This document shows, piece after piece, positions 21,037 through 28,336 of a DNA stretch of 64,000 nt. The translations under genes were made by a program, and so were the position numbers. The stretch comes from Paraburkholderia caribensis (GTDB lineage: Bacteria > Pseudomonadota > Gammaproteobacteria > Burkholderiales > Burkholderiaceae), in NCBI RefSeq assembly GCF_002902945.1, contig NZ_CP026103.1, forward strand, positions 1,364,001 to 1,428,000, written 5' to 3'. Numbering within the stretch: the stretch's first letter is position 1; each line of letters opens with the position of its first letter. The notes beneath the pieces are model-generated. The model was not told where the DNA came from. It saw nothing but the letters and a program-made list of their open reading frames with translations, and made no database searches.

Positions 21037-22425
21037 ATGGAAATCTTCGACGCCTTTCATCTCGCCCGGTTGCAGTTTGCGTTCACCGTATCGTTTCATA
21101 TCGTCTTTCCCGCCATCAGCATCGGCATGGCCAGCTTTCTCGCCGTGCTCGAATGGCGCTGGCTGCTGACGGGCGACACCGCATACAAGGACATGTTCCT
21201 TTTCTGGTCGAAGATCTTCGCGGTCGGGTTCGGGATGGGCGTCGTCTCGGGCGTGGTGATGGCCTATGAGTTTGGCACCAACTGGAGCGGCTTTTCCAGC
21301 ATCGCCGGGAATATCACCGGGCCGCTTCTCACCTATGAAGTATTGACGGCATTTTTTCTGGAAGCAGGTTTCCTCGGCGTGATGCTGTTCGGCTGGCATC
21401 GCGTGAGTCCGCGCGCGCATTTCTTTGCGACGTTGATGGTCGCAGTCGGCACGCTGATTTCCACGTTCTGGATTCTCGCGTCGAATAGCTTCATGCATAC
21501 GCCGCAAGGATATGCAATCGAAAACGGCCGTATTGTGCCCGTCGACTGGTTCAAGGTGATCTTCAATCCGTCATTCCCGTATCGCCTCGCGCACATGACG
21601 ATTGCCGCCTTCATCGTGGCCGGCTTCATCGTCGCGGCGTGCGGCGCGTGGCACCTGCTGCACGGCCGACGCGACAAGCCCGTCATGCGCAGCTTTTCGA
21701 TGGCATTGTGGATATTGCTCCTGCTGACGCCGATACAGATCCTGGTGGGCGACGCGCATGGTCTCAATACACGCAAGTACCAGCCCGCGAAAATCGCTGC
21801 GATCGAAGGGTTATGGGAAACGGAGAAAGGCGGAACAGCGCTGAATCTGGTCGGTCTGCCCGACATGGACGCCGAAGTCACGCGATACGCCATTCAGATT
21901 CCGCACCTGGGCAGCCTGATTCTGACGCATAGCTGGAATGGCGAAATTCGTGGCCTCAAAGAGTTCCCGCCTCAGGACCGGCCTTATTCACCCATTATTT
22001 TCTGGACGTTCAGGCTGATGGCGGGTCTCGGCATGCTAATGCTGCTGACGGCGCTGGTCGGTCTGCTGCTCAGGATACGCGGCCAGTTGTACGAGACGCG
22101 CTGGTTTCAGCACTTCGTATTCTGCATGGGACCGTCGGGCATCGTGGCGCTGCTGGCCGGCTGGATCACCACGGAAGTCGGCCGTCAGCCGTGGACCGTC
22201 TACGGCGTATTGCGCACGGTGGATTCTCTGTCGCCGGTCGATGCACAGCAGGCGGGCGTGTCCCTGCTCATCTTCGTGCTGGTGTATTTCCTGGTGTTCG
22301 GCGTCGGCATCTACTACATGCTGATGATGATGAAGCGTGGTCCTGACGAGCACATCGAGCGCCGCGATCAACGCAAGCATCCCGTATTGCACAACCGCGC
22401 TCTCGAAGCGCTGGAAGGAGAATGA
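21037..22425 (+). CDS. cydA: Cytochrome bd ubiquinol oxidase subunit I, cyanide-insensitive type
   Basis: 462 residues, nine predicted membrane helices. Starts MEIFDAFHLARLQFAFTVSFHIVFP, where a His ligates a haem. GWITTEVGRQPWTVYG and the GRYQP-like loop (here NTRKYQPAKIAAIEG) of the quinol site are present. At this length the long C-terminal Q-loop insertion of E. coli CydA is missing, as in CioA of pseudomonads. It oxidises ubiquinol and reduces oxygen without proton pumping, and stays active in cyanide or nitric oxide. Subunit II starts 3 bp after its stop, with the SD within this gene's end (GGAAGGAG). Confidence 0.92.
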   Translation: MEIFDAFHLARLQFAFTVSFHIVFPAISIGMASFLAVLEWRWLLTGDTAYKDMFLFWSKIFAVGFGMGVVSGVVMAYEFGTNWSGFSSIAGNITGPLLTYEVLTAFFLEAGFLGVMLFGWHRVSPRAHFFATLMVAVGTLISTFWILASNSFMHTPQGYAIENGRIVPVDWFKVIFNPSFPYRLAHMTIAAFIVAGFIVAACGAWHLLHGRRDKPVMRSFSMALWILLLLTPIQILVGDAHGLNTRKYQPAKIAAIEGLWETEKGGTALNLVGLPDMDAEVTRYAIQIPHLGSLILTHSWNGEIRGLKEFPPQDRPYSPIIFWTFRLMAGLGMLMLLTALVGLLLRIRGQLYETRWFQHFVFCMGPSGIVALLAGWITTEVGRQPWTVYGVLRTVDSLSPVDAQQAGVSLLIFVLVYFLVFGVGIYYMLMMMKRGPDEHIERRDQRKHPVLHNRALEALEGE

Positions 22426-22428
22426 GCC

Positions 22429-23436
22429 ATGCAAATCGACCTTCCTGTTATCTGGGCCGCAATCATTGGGCTGGGCGTGTTCATCTATGTGATGCTCGAC
22501 GGCTTCGATCTCGGCATCGGCCTGCTGTTTCCATTCTTCGAGGCGAAAAACGACCGGCAAGTGATGCTCAATACAGTCGCCCCCGTCTGGGACGGCAACG
22601 AAACGTTTCTCGTGCTCGGTGGTGCCGGCCTGTACGGTGCATTCCCCGTTGTCTATTCGACGCTGCTGCCCGCCAACTATCTGCCGTTGATCCTGATGGT
22701 CGTGGGTCTGATCTTTCGCGGCGCGGCGTTCGAACTGCGCGGGAAAGCGACCCGTACGCAGCATGCGTGGGATCTCGCGTTCATCTGCGGCTCGGGGCTC
22801 GCCGCGCTCTGCCAGGGCATCGTGTTGGGATCGCTGTTGCAAGGGATCAAAATCGCCGACGGACGTTTCGTCGGCGGTCCGTTCGACTGGCTCTCGCCCT
22901 TCAGCCTGTTCTGCGGAATCGGCGTGCTCATCACGTATGCGACGCTCGGCTGCGGATGGCTCATCCTGAAGACGGAAGGCGAGCTGCAACGCAATATGCG
23001 CCAGTTGATGAGACCGCTCGTGTGCGTGCTGCTCGGCGCCATTACCATCGTGAGCCTGTGGACAGTGATTGGCCTGCCTGCCGTTGCGCATCGTTGGTTC
23101 GGCAGCGGCAACCTCGGCTGGTTCCTTCCCGTTCCCCTTCTGGTGATCGCGTGCGTGTGGGGAATCTTCCGTTCAGTCCGCTTGCAGCACGAAGCGATGC
23201 CGTTCATTCTCACGCTCGCGATCTGCTTTCTTGGCTACAGCGGCTTGCTGATCAGTATCTGGCCAAACATCGTGCCGCCCTCACTGTCGATCTGGGAGGC
23301 GTCGTCGAGCCCATCAAGCCAGCTGTTTGCGCTGGTGGGCACCGCCATCATTCTGCCCATCATCCTTGTCTACAACGCAATGCAATATCGTGTATTCCGG
23401 GGCAAAGTGCGGGAGGGAGACCCGGGCTATCACTGA
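22429..23436 (+). CDS. cydB: Cytochrome bd ubiquinol oxidase subunit II
   Basis: 335 residues, of usual length for the Cio-type subunit. Seen: VMLDGFDLGIGLLFPF near the N-terminus, NTVAPVWDGNETFLVLGGAGLYGAFP, FRGAAFELRGK, and a C-terminal SIWPNIVPPSLSIWEASS. It is the structural partner of the preceding subunit, with eight or so membrane helices. Coupled to cydA by a 3-bp gap. No short CydX-like gene follows in the next 100 bp. Confidence 0.92.
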   Translation: MQIDLPVIWAAIIGLGVFIYVMLDGFDLGIGLLFPFFEAKNDRQVMLNTVAPVWDGNETFLVLGGAGLYGAFPVVYSTLLPANYLPLILMVVGLIFRGAAFELRGKATRTQHAWDLAFICGSGLAALCQGIVLGSLLQGIKIADGRFVGGPFDWLSPFSLFCGIGVLITYATLGCGWLILKTEGELQRNMRQLMRPLVCVLLGAITIVSLWTVIGLPAVAHRWFGSGNLGWFLPVPLLVIACVWGIFRSVRLQHEAMPFILTLAICFLGYSGLLISIWPNIVPPSLSIWEASSSPSSQLFALVGTAIILPIILVYNAMQYRVFRGKVREGDPGYH

Positions 23437-23538
23437 TCCCAATCGTTATTCCGGGGGACATGGACGGGCATATCCTTCCGGACGCCGGCCGACGTCTGAG
23501 TTGGCGGCGAATCAATCTGTACAAAAGAAGAGCACGCT

Positions 23539-24450
23539 ATGATCCTGAGGCCGAGACAGAACTGGTTCAGCTTGTTGTTCGTCTGGAACGGTTCCGTATT
23601 GCAATCGATTATTCCCCAGCTTTTGTTCATGGCGGTCGTCAGCAGTCTGGCCGTCGTCACGCAGGGACGCATCTTTGGCGAAAAGATCCCCCTTAACACA
23701 ACGCCCTTTACGCTCTTCGGGCTTACTCTTGCGATTTTCCTCGCATTCCGCAATACCGCAAGCTATCAGCGATTCGACGAGGCGCGCCGACTCTGGGGCA
23801 ATTTGCTGATCTCCGCTCGTGACCTCACTTCACAACTGCAATGTTATGCGCCTCAGAGCGACGAAAGCCGTTCCGTCGCGCATACCCTGATTGCGTTTGT
23901 CTACGCACTCAAGCATCAATTGCGCGGTACTGATCCAGAAGGCGATCTTACCCGGCTTCTCGGAACCGACCGCGCCGGGAGATTGCGGGAGATTCGTTAC
24001 CGGCCCGTCGCGCTTCTCAAGGAAGTTCGTCGGGAACTCGCTGACCTGCAAAGTCGAGGATCGATTTCGGATACGAAGCTCTGGATGCTGGATGCGCAAG
24101 TCAATGAACTCGAAAAGTGTGTGGGTGGGTGCGAACGCATTGCGTCCACACCCATTCCGTTTGCCTACAACGTGTTGCTGCATCGTACCGTCTACACCTA
24201 CTGCGTTTTGCTGCCGTTTGGCCTTGTCGACTCGACAGAATTTTTCACGCCACTACTTTGCGTCTTCATTTCTTACACGCTGATCGCTCTCGAGGCGATC
24301 GCCAGCGAAGTTGCGGAGCCGTTCAGCGTTGCACCGAACGCGCTCGCCCTCGATGTCATGACCCGCAACATCGAGCGGTCGGTTCTCGAGCTATGTGGGT
24401 GCGAACTGCCCGAAGAGATCGTACCGGTGCGTCTATATCAATTCACGTGA
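23539..24450 (+). CDS. Bestrophin-family anion channel (UPF0187)
   Basis: 303 residues. The pattern is typical: MILRPRQNWFSLLFVWNGSVLQSI, FTLFGLTLAIFLAFRNTASYQRFDEARRLWG (residues about 55-85) and a later PFAYNVLLHRTVYTYCVLLPFGLVD. These bacterial homologues form pentameric pores for anions, or for sodium in some cases. It starts 102 bp after cydB in the same direction and may be cotranscribed, perhaps balancing charge when the bd oxidase works. The physiological link is inference. Confidence 0.85.
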   Translation: MILRPRQNWFSLLFVWNGSVLQSIIPQLLFMAVVSSLAVVTQGRIFGEKIPLNTTPFTLFGLTLAIFLAFRNTASYQRFDEARRLWGNLLISARDLTSQLQCYAPQSDESRSVAHTLIAFVYALKHQLRGTDPEGDLTRLLGTDRAGRLREIRYRPVALLKEVRRELADLQSRGSISDTKLWMLDAQVNELEKCVGGCERIASTPIPFAYNVLLHRTVYTYCVLLPFGLVDSTEFFTPLLCVFISYTLIALEAIASEVAEPFSVAPNALALDVMTRNIERSVLELCGCELPEEIVPVRLYQFT

Positions 24451-24549
24451 ATCTGCTCCAAAGCGCCCCGAATGACGCCAGAGGTCGCGCAAAGCTGCCC
24501 GGCCAGAGCAAAAGGCCGAAATCCTACCGGTCACGCGTAACAGGTTGGC

Positions 24550-24759
24550 GTGACATCCGAAGTCATCCACATCGACTCGGCGGAACTGGCAATCGACCAT
24601 CTGCGAGCTACGCTGGCATCGAGAGACGAGCGCATGGCGCAAGCCCTGCATGCGAGCCTCCCGATTCGCATCGCCGTCGGTCACGAGTTGGTCAACAGCG
24701 GATTTGTCCTGCGCGAAAACAGCGAGATCGCATTCTTTCCGCCCGTCGCGGGCGGCTGA
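24550..24759 (+). pseudogene. MoaD-like sulfur-carrier fragment
   Basis: The frame, from a possible GTG at 24550, ends in LRENSEIAFFPPVAGG with a C-terminal Gly-Gly just before the stop, which is the signature of MoaD, the sulfur carrier of molybdopterin synthase. The middle (AELAIDHLRATLASRD..) also fits. The first beta strand (normally about 12-15 residues like LYFARVREQ) is missing: an in-frame TAA lies at 24538, and the bases before it read like a damaged version of that strand. It is probably a decayed moaD; a functional short form is less likely. No moaE is adjacent. Confidence 0.55.
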
Positions 24760-24780
24760 CGAAGTGACAGACCGCCTTCG

Positions 24781-26208
24781 TTAGCGGGCACAAACGGCCG
24801 CCAGCTTGCCGATCGTGATCACCGCCTGCTCGATTTCGCTCGTCCACGGGCTGCTGTAGTTGAGGCGGATAAAGTTTCTATAAGTCGCATCGGACACTGA
24901 AAACATATACCCCGGTCCAATTGTGATGCCCTCATCGAGCGCGAGATTGTAGAGGCGCATTCCGTCGACCTTGGGCGGCAGTTCGATCCACAGCACATAT
25001 CCGCCTGCGGGATTCGACATCCGCGTACCTTCGGGAAAGAAACGCGACACAACGACCTTCATCAGATTGGCCTGCTGTGCGTACGCTTTTCGGACCCTTC
25101 GCAGGTGATGTTCGTAGCCATCGCGTTCGAGGTATTCCGCGATCGCCTGCTGAGGTATCGTCGGCGACGTCAACGTATTCAGGAATTTGAGCTTTTCGAC
25201 CTGATCGCGATAGCGCCCGGGCAAAGCCCAGCCAATCCGGTAGGCAGCCGTCAGGCTCTTCGAAAACGACGAGCAATGCAGCACCAGGCCCTTCGTATCG
25301 TAGGCCTTCAGTGTGCTCGGGTGCGAGTTGCCAAAATACAGTTCGTTGTAGACACCGTTTTCGATGACAGGGATATCCCGCTTCGTCGCGAACTCGACGA
25401 GTTCGCGCTTGCGCTCGTCAGGCATTTGAAATCCCAGCGGATTCTGGAAGTTCGGCATGACCATGCACGCAGCGATAGCCTGTGAGTCGGCAATCGCAGC
25501 CAGCGCGTCGATATCGATGCCATATTCGGGGTGCGTCGACACCTCGATCGCCTTCATGCCCAATCGCTCAATTGCGTGAAGCATCGCGTAGAACGTCGGC
25601 GATTCGACAGCGATCACATCCCCGGGCTTCGCGACAGCCTGAAGGCAGAGATTGATCGCTTCTGTCGCGCCGACCGTAATGATGACTTCGTTCGGATCGA
25701 CCGCCATGCCATTCTCGAGGTAGCGACGCGCAATCTGGCGCACGAGATTCGGATTGCCGGGTGGCAAGGCGTCCGTTACGCCCCATCTGGACTTGCCGCG
25801 CCCGATGTCGTACGCGTAACGGTTGATTCGTTCGAATGGAAACAGACTGGGGTCCGGGTACGGTGAACCAAGCGGCAACGCGTCGTCGACGCCAATCGAG
25901 CGCAGCGTGGAAAGTACCAGCCGGCTGACATCTACCGGCGACGAGATCGGGATGGGTCTCGACGGGCGCAGATCGAGCGCCTGCCCTTCTTCGTCACCGC
26001 CCCGGAAGTTGGCGAAGTAGCCCGACTGCGGCCGGCTTGTCAGCAACCCGCGGCTTTCGAGCAACAAATACGCCCGAATCACGGTCGAGATGCTGATCCG
26101 GTGCTGTTGACTCGTCTGACGTACCGAAGGCAAGCGCTCCCCGTGACGGTAAACACCCTGACGGATCAGCCGCTCGATGTCGTCTGCGAGTTTCTCGTAA
26201 ATATTCAT
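24781..26208 (-). CDS. MocR-family regulator (GntR DNA-binding domain fused to a PLP aminotransferase fold)
   Basis: About 475 residues from MNIYEKLADDIERLI; upstream in-frame codons are not needed. Residues 1-70 are a GntR winged helix (RHGERLPSVRQTSQQHRISISTVIRAYLLLE) and 100-475 form a class I aminotransferase domain with SSFSKSLTAAYRIGWALPGR, where the Lys of SFSK would bind PLP, and IRLNYSS near the end. MocR proteins sense PLP or PLP adducts and control vitamin B6, taurine, GABA or similar genes. Divergent from a LysR gene; direct repeats ACTGTACTG lie in its promoter region. Confidence 0.88.
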   Translation of the reverse strand: MNIYEKLADDIERLIRQGVYRHGERLPSVRQTSQQHRISISTVIRAYLLLESRGLLTSRPQSGYFANFRGGDEEGQALDLRPSRPIPISSPVDVSRLVLSTLRSIGVDDALPLGSPYPDPSLFPFERINRYAYDIGRGKSRWGVTDALPPGNPNLVRQIARRYLENGMAVDPNEVIITVGATEAINLCLQAVAKPGDVIAVESPTFYAMLHAIERLGMKAIEVSTHPEYGIDIDALAAIADSQAIAACMVMPNFQNPLGFQMPDERKRELVEFATKRDIPVIENGVYNELYFGNSHPSTLKAYDTKGLVLHCSSFSKSLTAAYRIGWALPGRYRDQVEKLKFLNTLTSPTIPQQAIAEYLERDGYEHHLRRVRKAYAQQANLMKVVVSRFFPEGTRMSNPAGGYVLWIELPPKVDGMRLYNLALDEGITIGPGYMFSVSDATYRNFIRLNYSSPWTSEIEQAVITIGKLAAVCAR

Positions 26209-26224
26209 TAGACGTGTCCCTGAC

Positions 26225-26233
26225 ACTGTACTG
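26225..26233. promoter_or_regulatory. ACTGTACTG repeat, copy 1, before the mocR-type gene
   Basis: A nine-base word repeated exactly at 26312-26320 in the same direction, both just upstream of the MocR start. MocR proteins often bind direct repeats, so autoregulation is plausible. It is 17 bp from the start codon. Confidence 0.4.
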
Positions 26234-26311
26234 GTCGGACGGGCAGCACAGCCCAACCGTCCCGCGAACGGCCACCGGCGTGGCTTTTGCCGGTATCGAG
26301 ATCCTAGCAAA

Positions 26312-26320
26312 ACTGTACTG
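26312..26320. promoter_or_regulatory. ACTGTACTG repeat, copy 2
   Basis: Exact match to 26225-26233, 87 bp away. It overlaps a region that could hold the minus-strand -10 element (TAGGAT). The rest of the gap of about 470 bp to the next gene at 26683 holds no gene I can support. Confidence 0.4.
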
Positions 26321-26682
26321 ATTCACCGCCCCCTGATTTGTGCCCACTGCGATGAACGGGGCCGCCTTACGCTTTGCCTCATCGTGCATCGTTTCAGCTC
26401 TCAACAGTAGCGCGGGCCGATGCGTAACTATCGGAGGCACGTCATGTACGGATCAACATTGAAGGAAAGAGCCAACGCATACCGGCAATCACATGCCCAA
26501 ATGCGCGCGTTGACATACCTCGCCTTTGATCTGCACGAAGCCTCGTGCGTATCCAGTCACATGCCTGTTGCCATCTCAACACGCGCCCAGGGCAAGGGCC
26601 GTACCGGCCATGCGTGGCTCGAACGGCGCAACCCGTCGAAGTTCGAACTGCGCGCAACCGGTGCGAAGGCGGGGTGGGCGCC

Positions 26683-27639
26683 ATGAACCTGCTGGAGACC
26701 ATGCGCATTTATGCCAGAGTGGTTGAACGTGGCAGCATTTCGGGCGCGGCACGAGACCTCAATATTGGCCAACCCGCGGTCAGCGAGCGCATCGAGCGGC
26801 TCGAAAAGTATCTGGGCTGCCGCCTGCTGCTGCGCAGCGCACGCGCGTTCAACTGCACGCCTGAAGGTATGGCCTTCTACGAGCGCAGCAAGAAGATCCT
26901 GTGCGCCGTGGAACAGGCCATCGCAGAAGTCTCAAACAACGGGCAGGATCTCAGAGGAACCATACGTATTGCAGCGCCCCACTGCTTTGGCGAGACCGTC
27001 GTGCCGGAGGCGTTGAAGGTCATCCGGGCAACCTATCCCCAACTGGATCTGGATCTCGTCCTGAACGACAGGGTCGTCGATCTCGTGACGGAAGGTGTCG
27101 ACATCTCGTTTCGCCTCGGACCACTTGGAGAAGGCGCATTCATTGCCTGTAAGCTCGGCCAGATTGATCGCGCGCTCGTAGTTGCACCCGAATACCTGGA
27201 ACAACATGGCCAGATCTGTACGCCGTCCGACCTGACGAACCATCCGTTCATTCGGGTGCAGAGCATGTTCGGCGCGGATCAGTTGCCGCTTAAACATGTA
27301 GACAGCGTCGTGGAGAGTGCTCCGATTCAATCGGCAGTCAAGACAAGCCATTGGCGGCCTATGTACGAAATGATAACGGCTGGCGTCGGTATCGGCGTTA
27401 TCGAGGAGCCCGCGTGCGCCGCCGCACTCGCGGATCGCACGTTGATACGGATTCTGCCGGAATTCAATGTGCCTCCGCTTGATCTGCACATCCTGTTTCA
27501 GGCACAACGGCCAATCCCTTCCAGGGTACGGATGATCGTAGCGCTGCTGAAAAAATGCACGCCCAATATTCTCGGTCGGGTGAGCGCCAACGCTGGTGAA
27601 ACGGCACGTCGAATTGAAGCACTGCTCGATGAGAGCTAG
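26683..27639 (+). CDS. LysR-family transcriptional regulator, paralogue 1
   Basis: About 318 residues from MNLLETMRIYARVVERGSIS; upstream in-frame sequence lacks family similarity. HTH residues SISGAARDLNIGQPAVSERIERLEKYLG; ligand domain with IRIAAPHCFGETVVPEAL and VVDLVTEGVDISFRLG. It is closely similar along its whole length to the LysR gene at 32163, with many identical blocks (RLLLRSARAF, KTSHWRPMYEMI). The two bracket the hsp20-lon-dyp block. Divergent from the MocR gene. The target is unknown. Confidence 0.88.
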   Translation: MNLLETMRIYARVVERGSISGAARDLNIGQPAVSERIERLEKYLGCRLLLRSARAFNCTPEGMAFYERSKKILCAVEQAIAEVSNNGQDLRGTIRIAAPHCFGETVVPEALKVIRATYPQLDLDLVLNDRVVDLVTEGVDISFRLGPLGEGAFIACKLGQIDRALVVAPEYLEQHGQICTPSDLTNHPFIRVQSMFGADQLPLKHVDSVVESAPIQSAVKTSHWRPMYEMITAGVGIGVIEEPACAAALADRTLIRILPEFNVPPLDLHILFQAQRPIPSRVRMIVALLKKCTPNILGRVSANAGETARRIEALLDES

Positions 27640-27786
27640 ATCCCGACGCGCACAAACGTGACACGTCGAAATGCTGATGGCAATCACTATCGCAGGCAGA
27701 CCGGCTTGATTATCGGGCAATTGCCCAAGCCATCAACACCGCCACTTCCGGATTGTTGATATCGGAAGAAGCAAGCAACCAGGCAT

Positions 27787-27811
27787 CTGCCCGTCCGGCG
27801 CGGATGGGCAG
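27787..27811. terminator. Hairpin between the LysR gene and hsp20
   Basis: Ten-base arms (CTGCCCGTCC and GGATGGGCAG, one G-T pair) with a five-base loop, about 150 bp after the LysR stop. No long T-run follows. Possibly ends the LysR transcript before the hsp20 promoter. A perfect palindrome GGGCAATTGCCC lies nearby at 27715-27726. Confidence 0.4.
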
Positions 27812-27833
27812 TTCTTACGCTCGCCTGATGTGC

Positions 27834-27862
27834 TTGACAGCTGTGCACGCTTCGCCTTTGAT
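27834..27862 (+). promoter_or_regulatory. Candidate promoter of hsp20-lon
   Basis: TTGACA, a 17-base spacer and TTTGAT lie 46 bp before the hsp20 start. The -35 reads CTTGACA, which would also suit sigma-32, but no CCCCAT-type -10 is visible. Weak -10, so only a candidate. Confidence 0.4.
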
Positions 27863-27907
27863 GAATGAACAGCCGGCACGGTCGGCTGATCAGGCAGAGA
27901 CCCGGCC

Positions 27908-28312
27908 ATGACAACGCCAATCCATACAGCACTGTTGGAAACCGCCATCGACGCCCTTGAGCGTGCCGAGCGATTGCATCGTCAGTTCTTCCGGCTAGCG
28001 GGCCAGCCATCCAGGACACCTGTATGGGAACCGCCTATTGAAGTATTCGAACACGATGGCCAGCTGGCCATCGTGGTTGCATTGCCCGGCGTGCGTCCCG
28101 ATCAAGTGAACCTGACTCTCGAAGGTGGAACGCTGATAGTCGTTGCCGAAAGGAATCTGCCGCAGGGGTTTGCGGTGGGTGCGGTTCATTGCATGGAAAT
28201 TCCTTATGGACGCTTCGAGCGGCACATCCGCCTTCCGGCCGGGCATTTTCGACTCGCACGGCGCAATGCCGAACATGGTTGCCTTTTGCTGGAACTCGAG
28301 CGGCTCGGCTAA
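27908..28312 (+). CDS. Small heat-shock protein, Hsp20/alpha-crystallin family
   Basis: 134 residues. After an N-terminal arm of about 45 residues the alpha-crystallin domain runs from WEPPIEVFEHDGQLAIVVALPGV to the C-terminus, including VNLTLEGGTLIVVAERNLP, MEIPYGRFERHIRLPAG and a final GCLLLELERLG. It would bind unfolded proteins as an ATP-free holdase. The C-terminal I-x-I/V anchoring motif used for oligomer assembly is not evident, so oligomers may be small. The Lon gene starts 24 bp downstream: a holdase and a protease in one transcript. Confidence 0.85.
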   Translation: MTTPIHTALLETAIDALERAERLHRQFFRLAGQPSRTPVWEPPIEVFEHDGQLAIVVALPGVRPDQVNLTLEGGTLIVVAERNLPQGFAVGAVHCMEIPYGRFERHIRLPAGHFRLARRNAEHGCLLLELERLG

Positions 28313-28336
28313 CTCGCCGCGAATCAAGGAACGAAG

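Noticed and set aside
26420..26686. Short open frame before the second LysR gene
   Set aside because: It overlaps the LysR start, has no motif, and the region is better read as regulatory.
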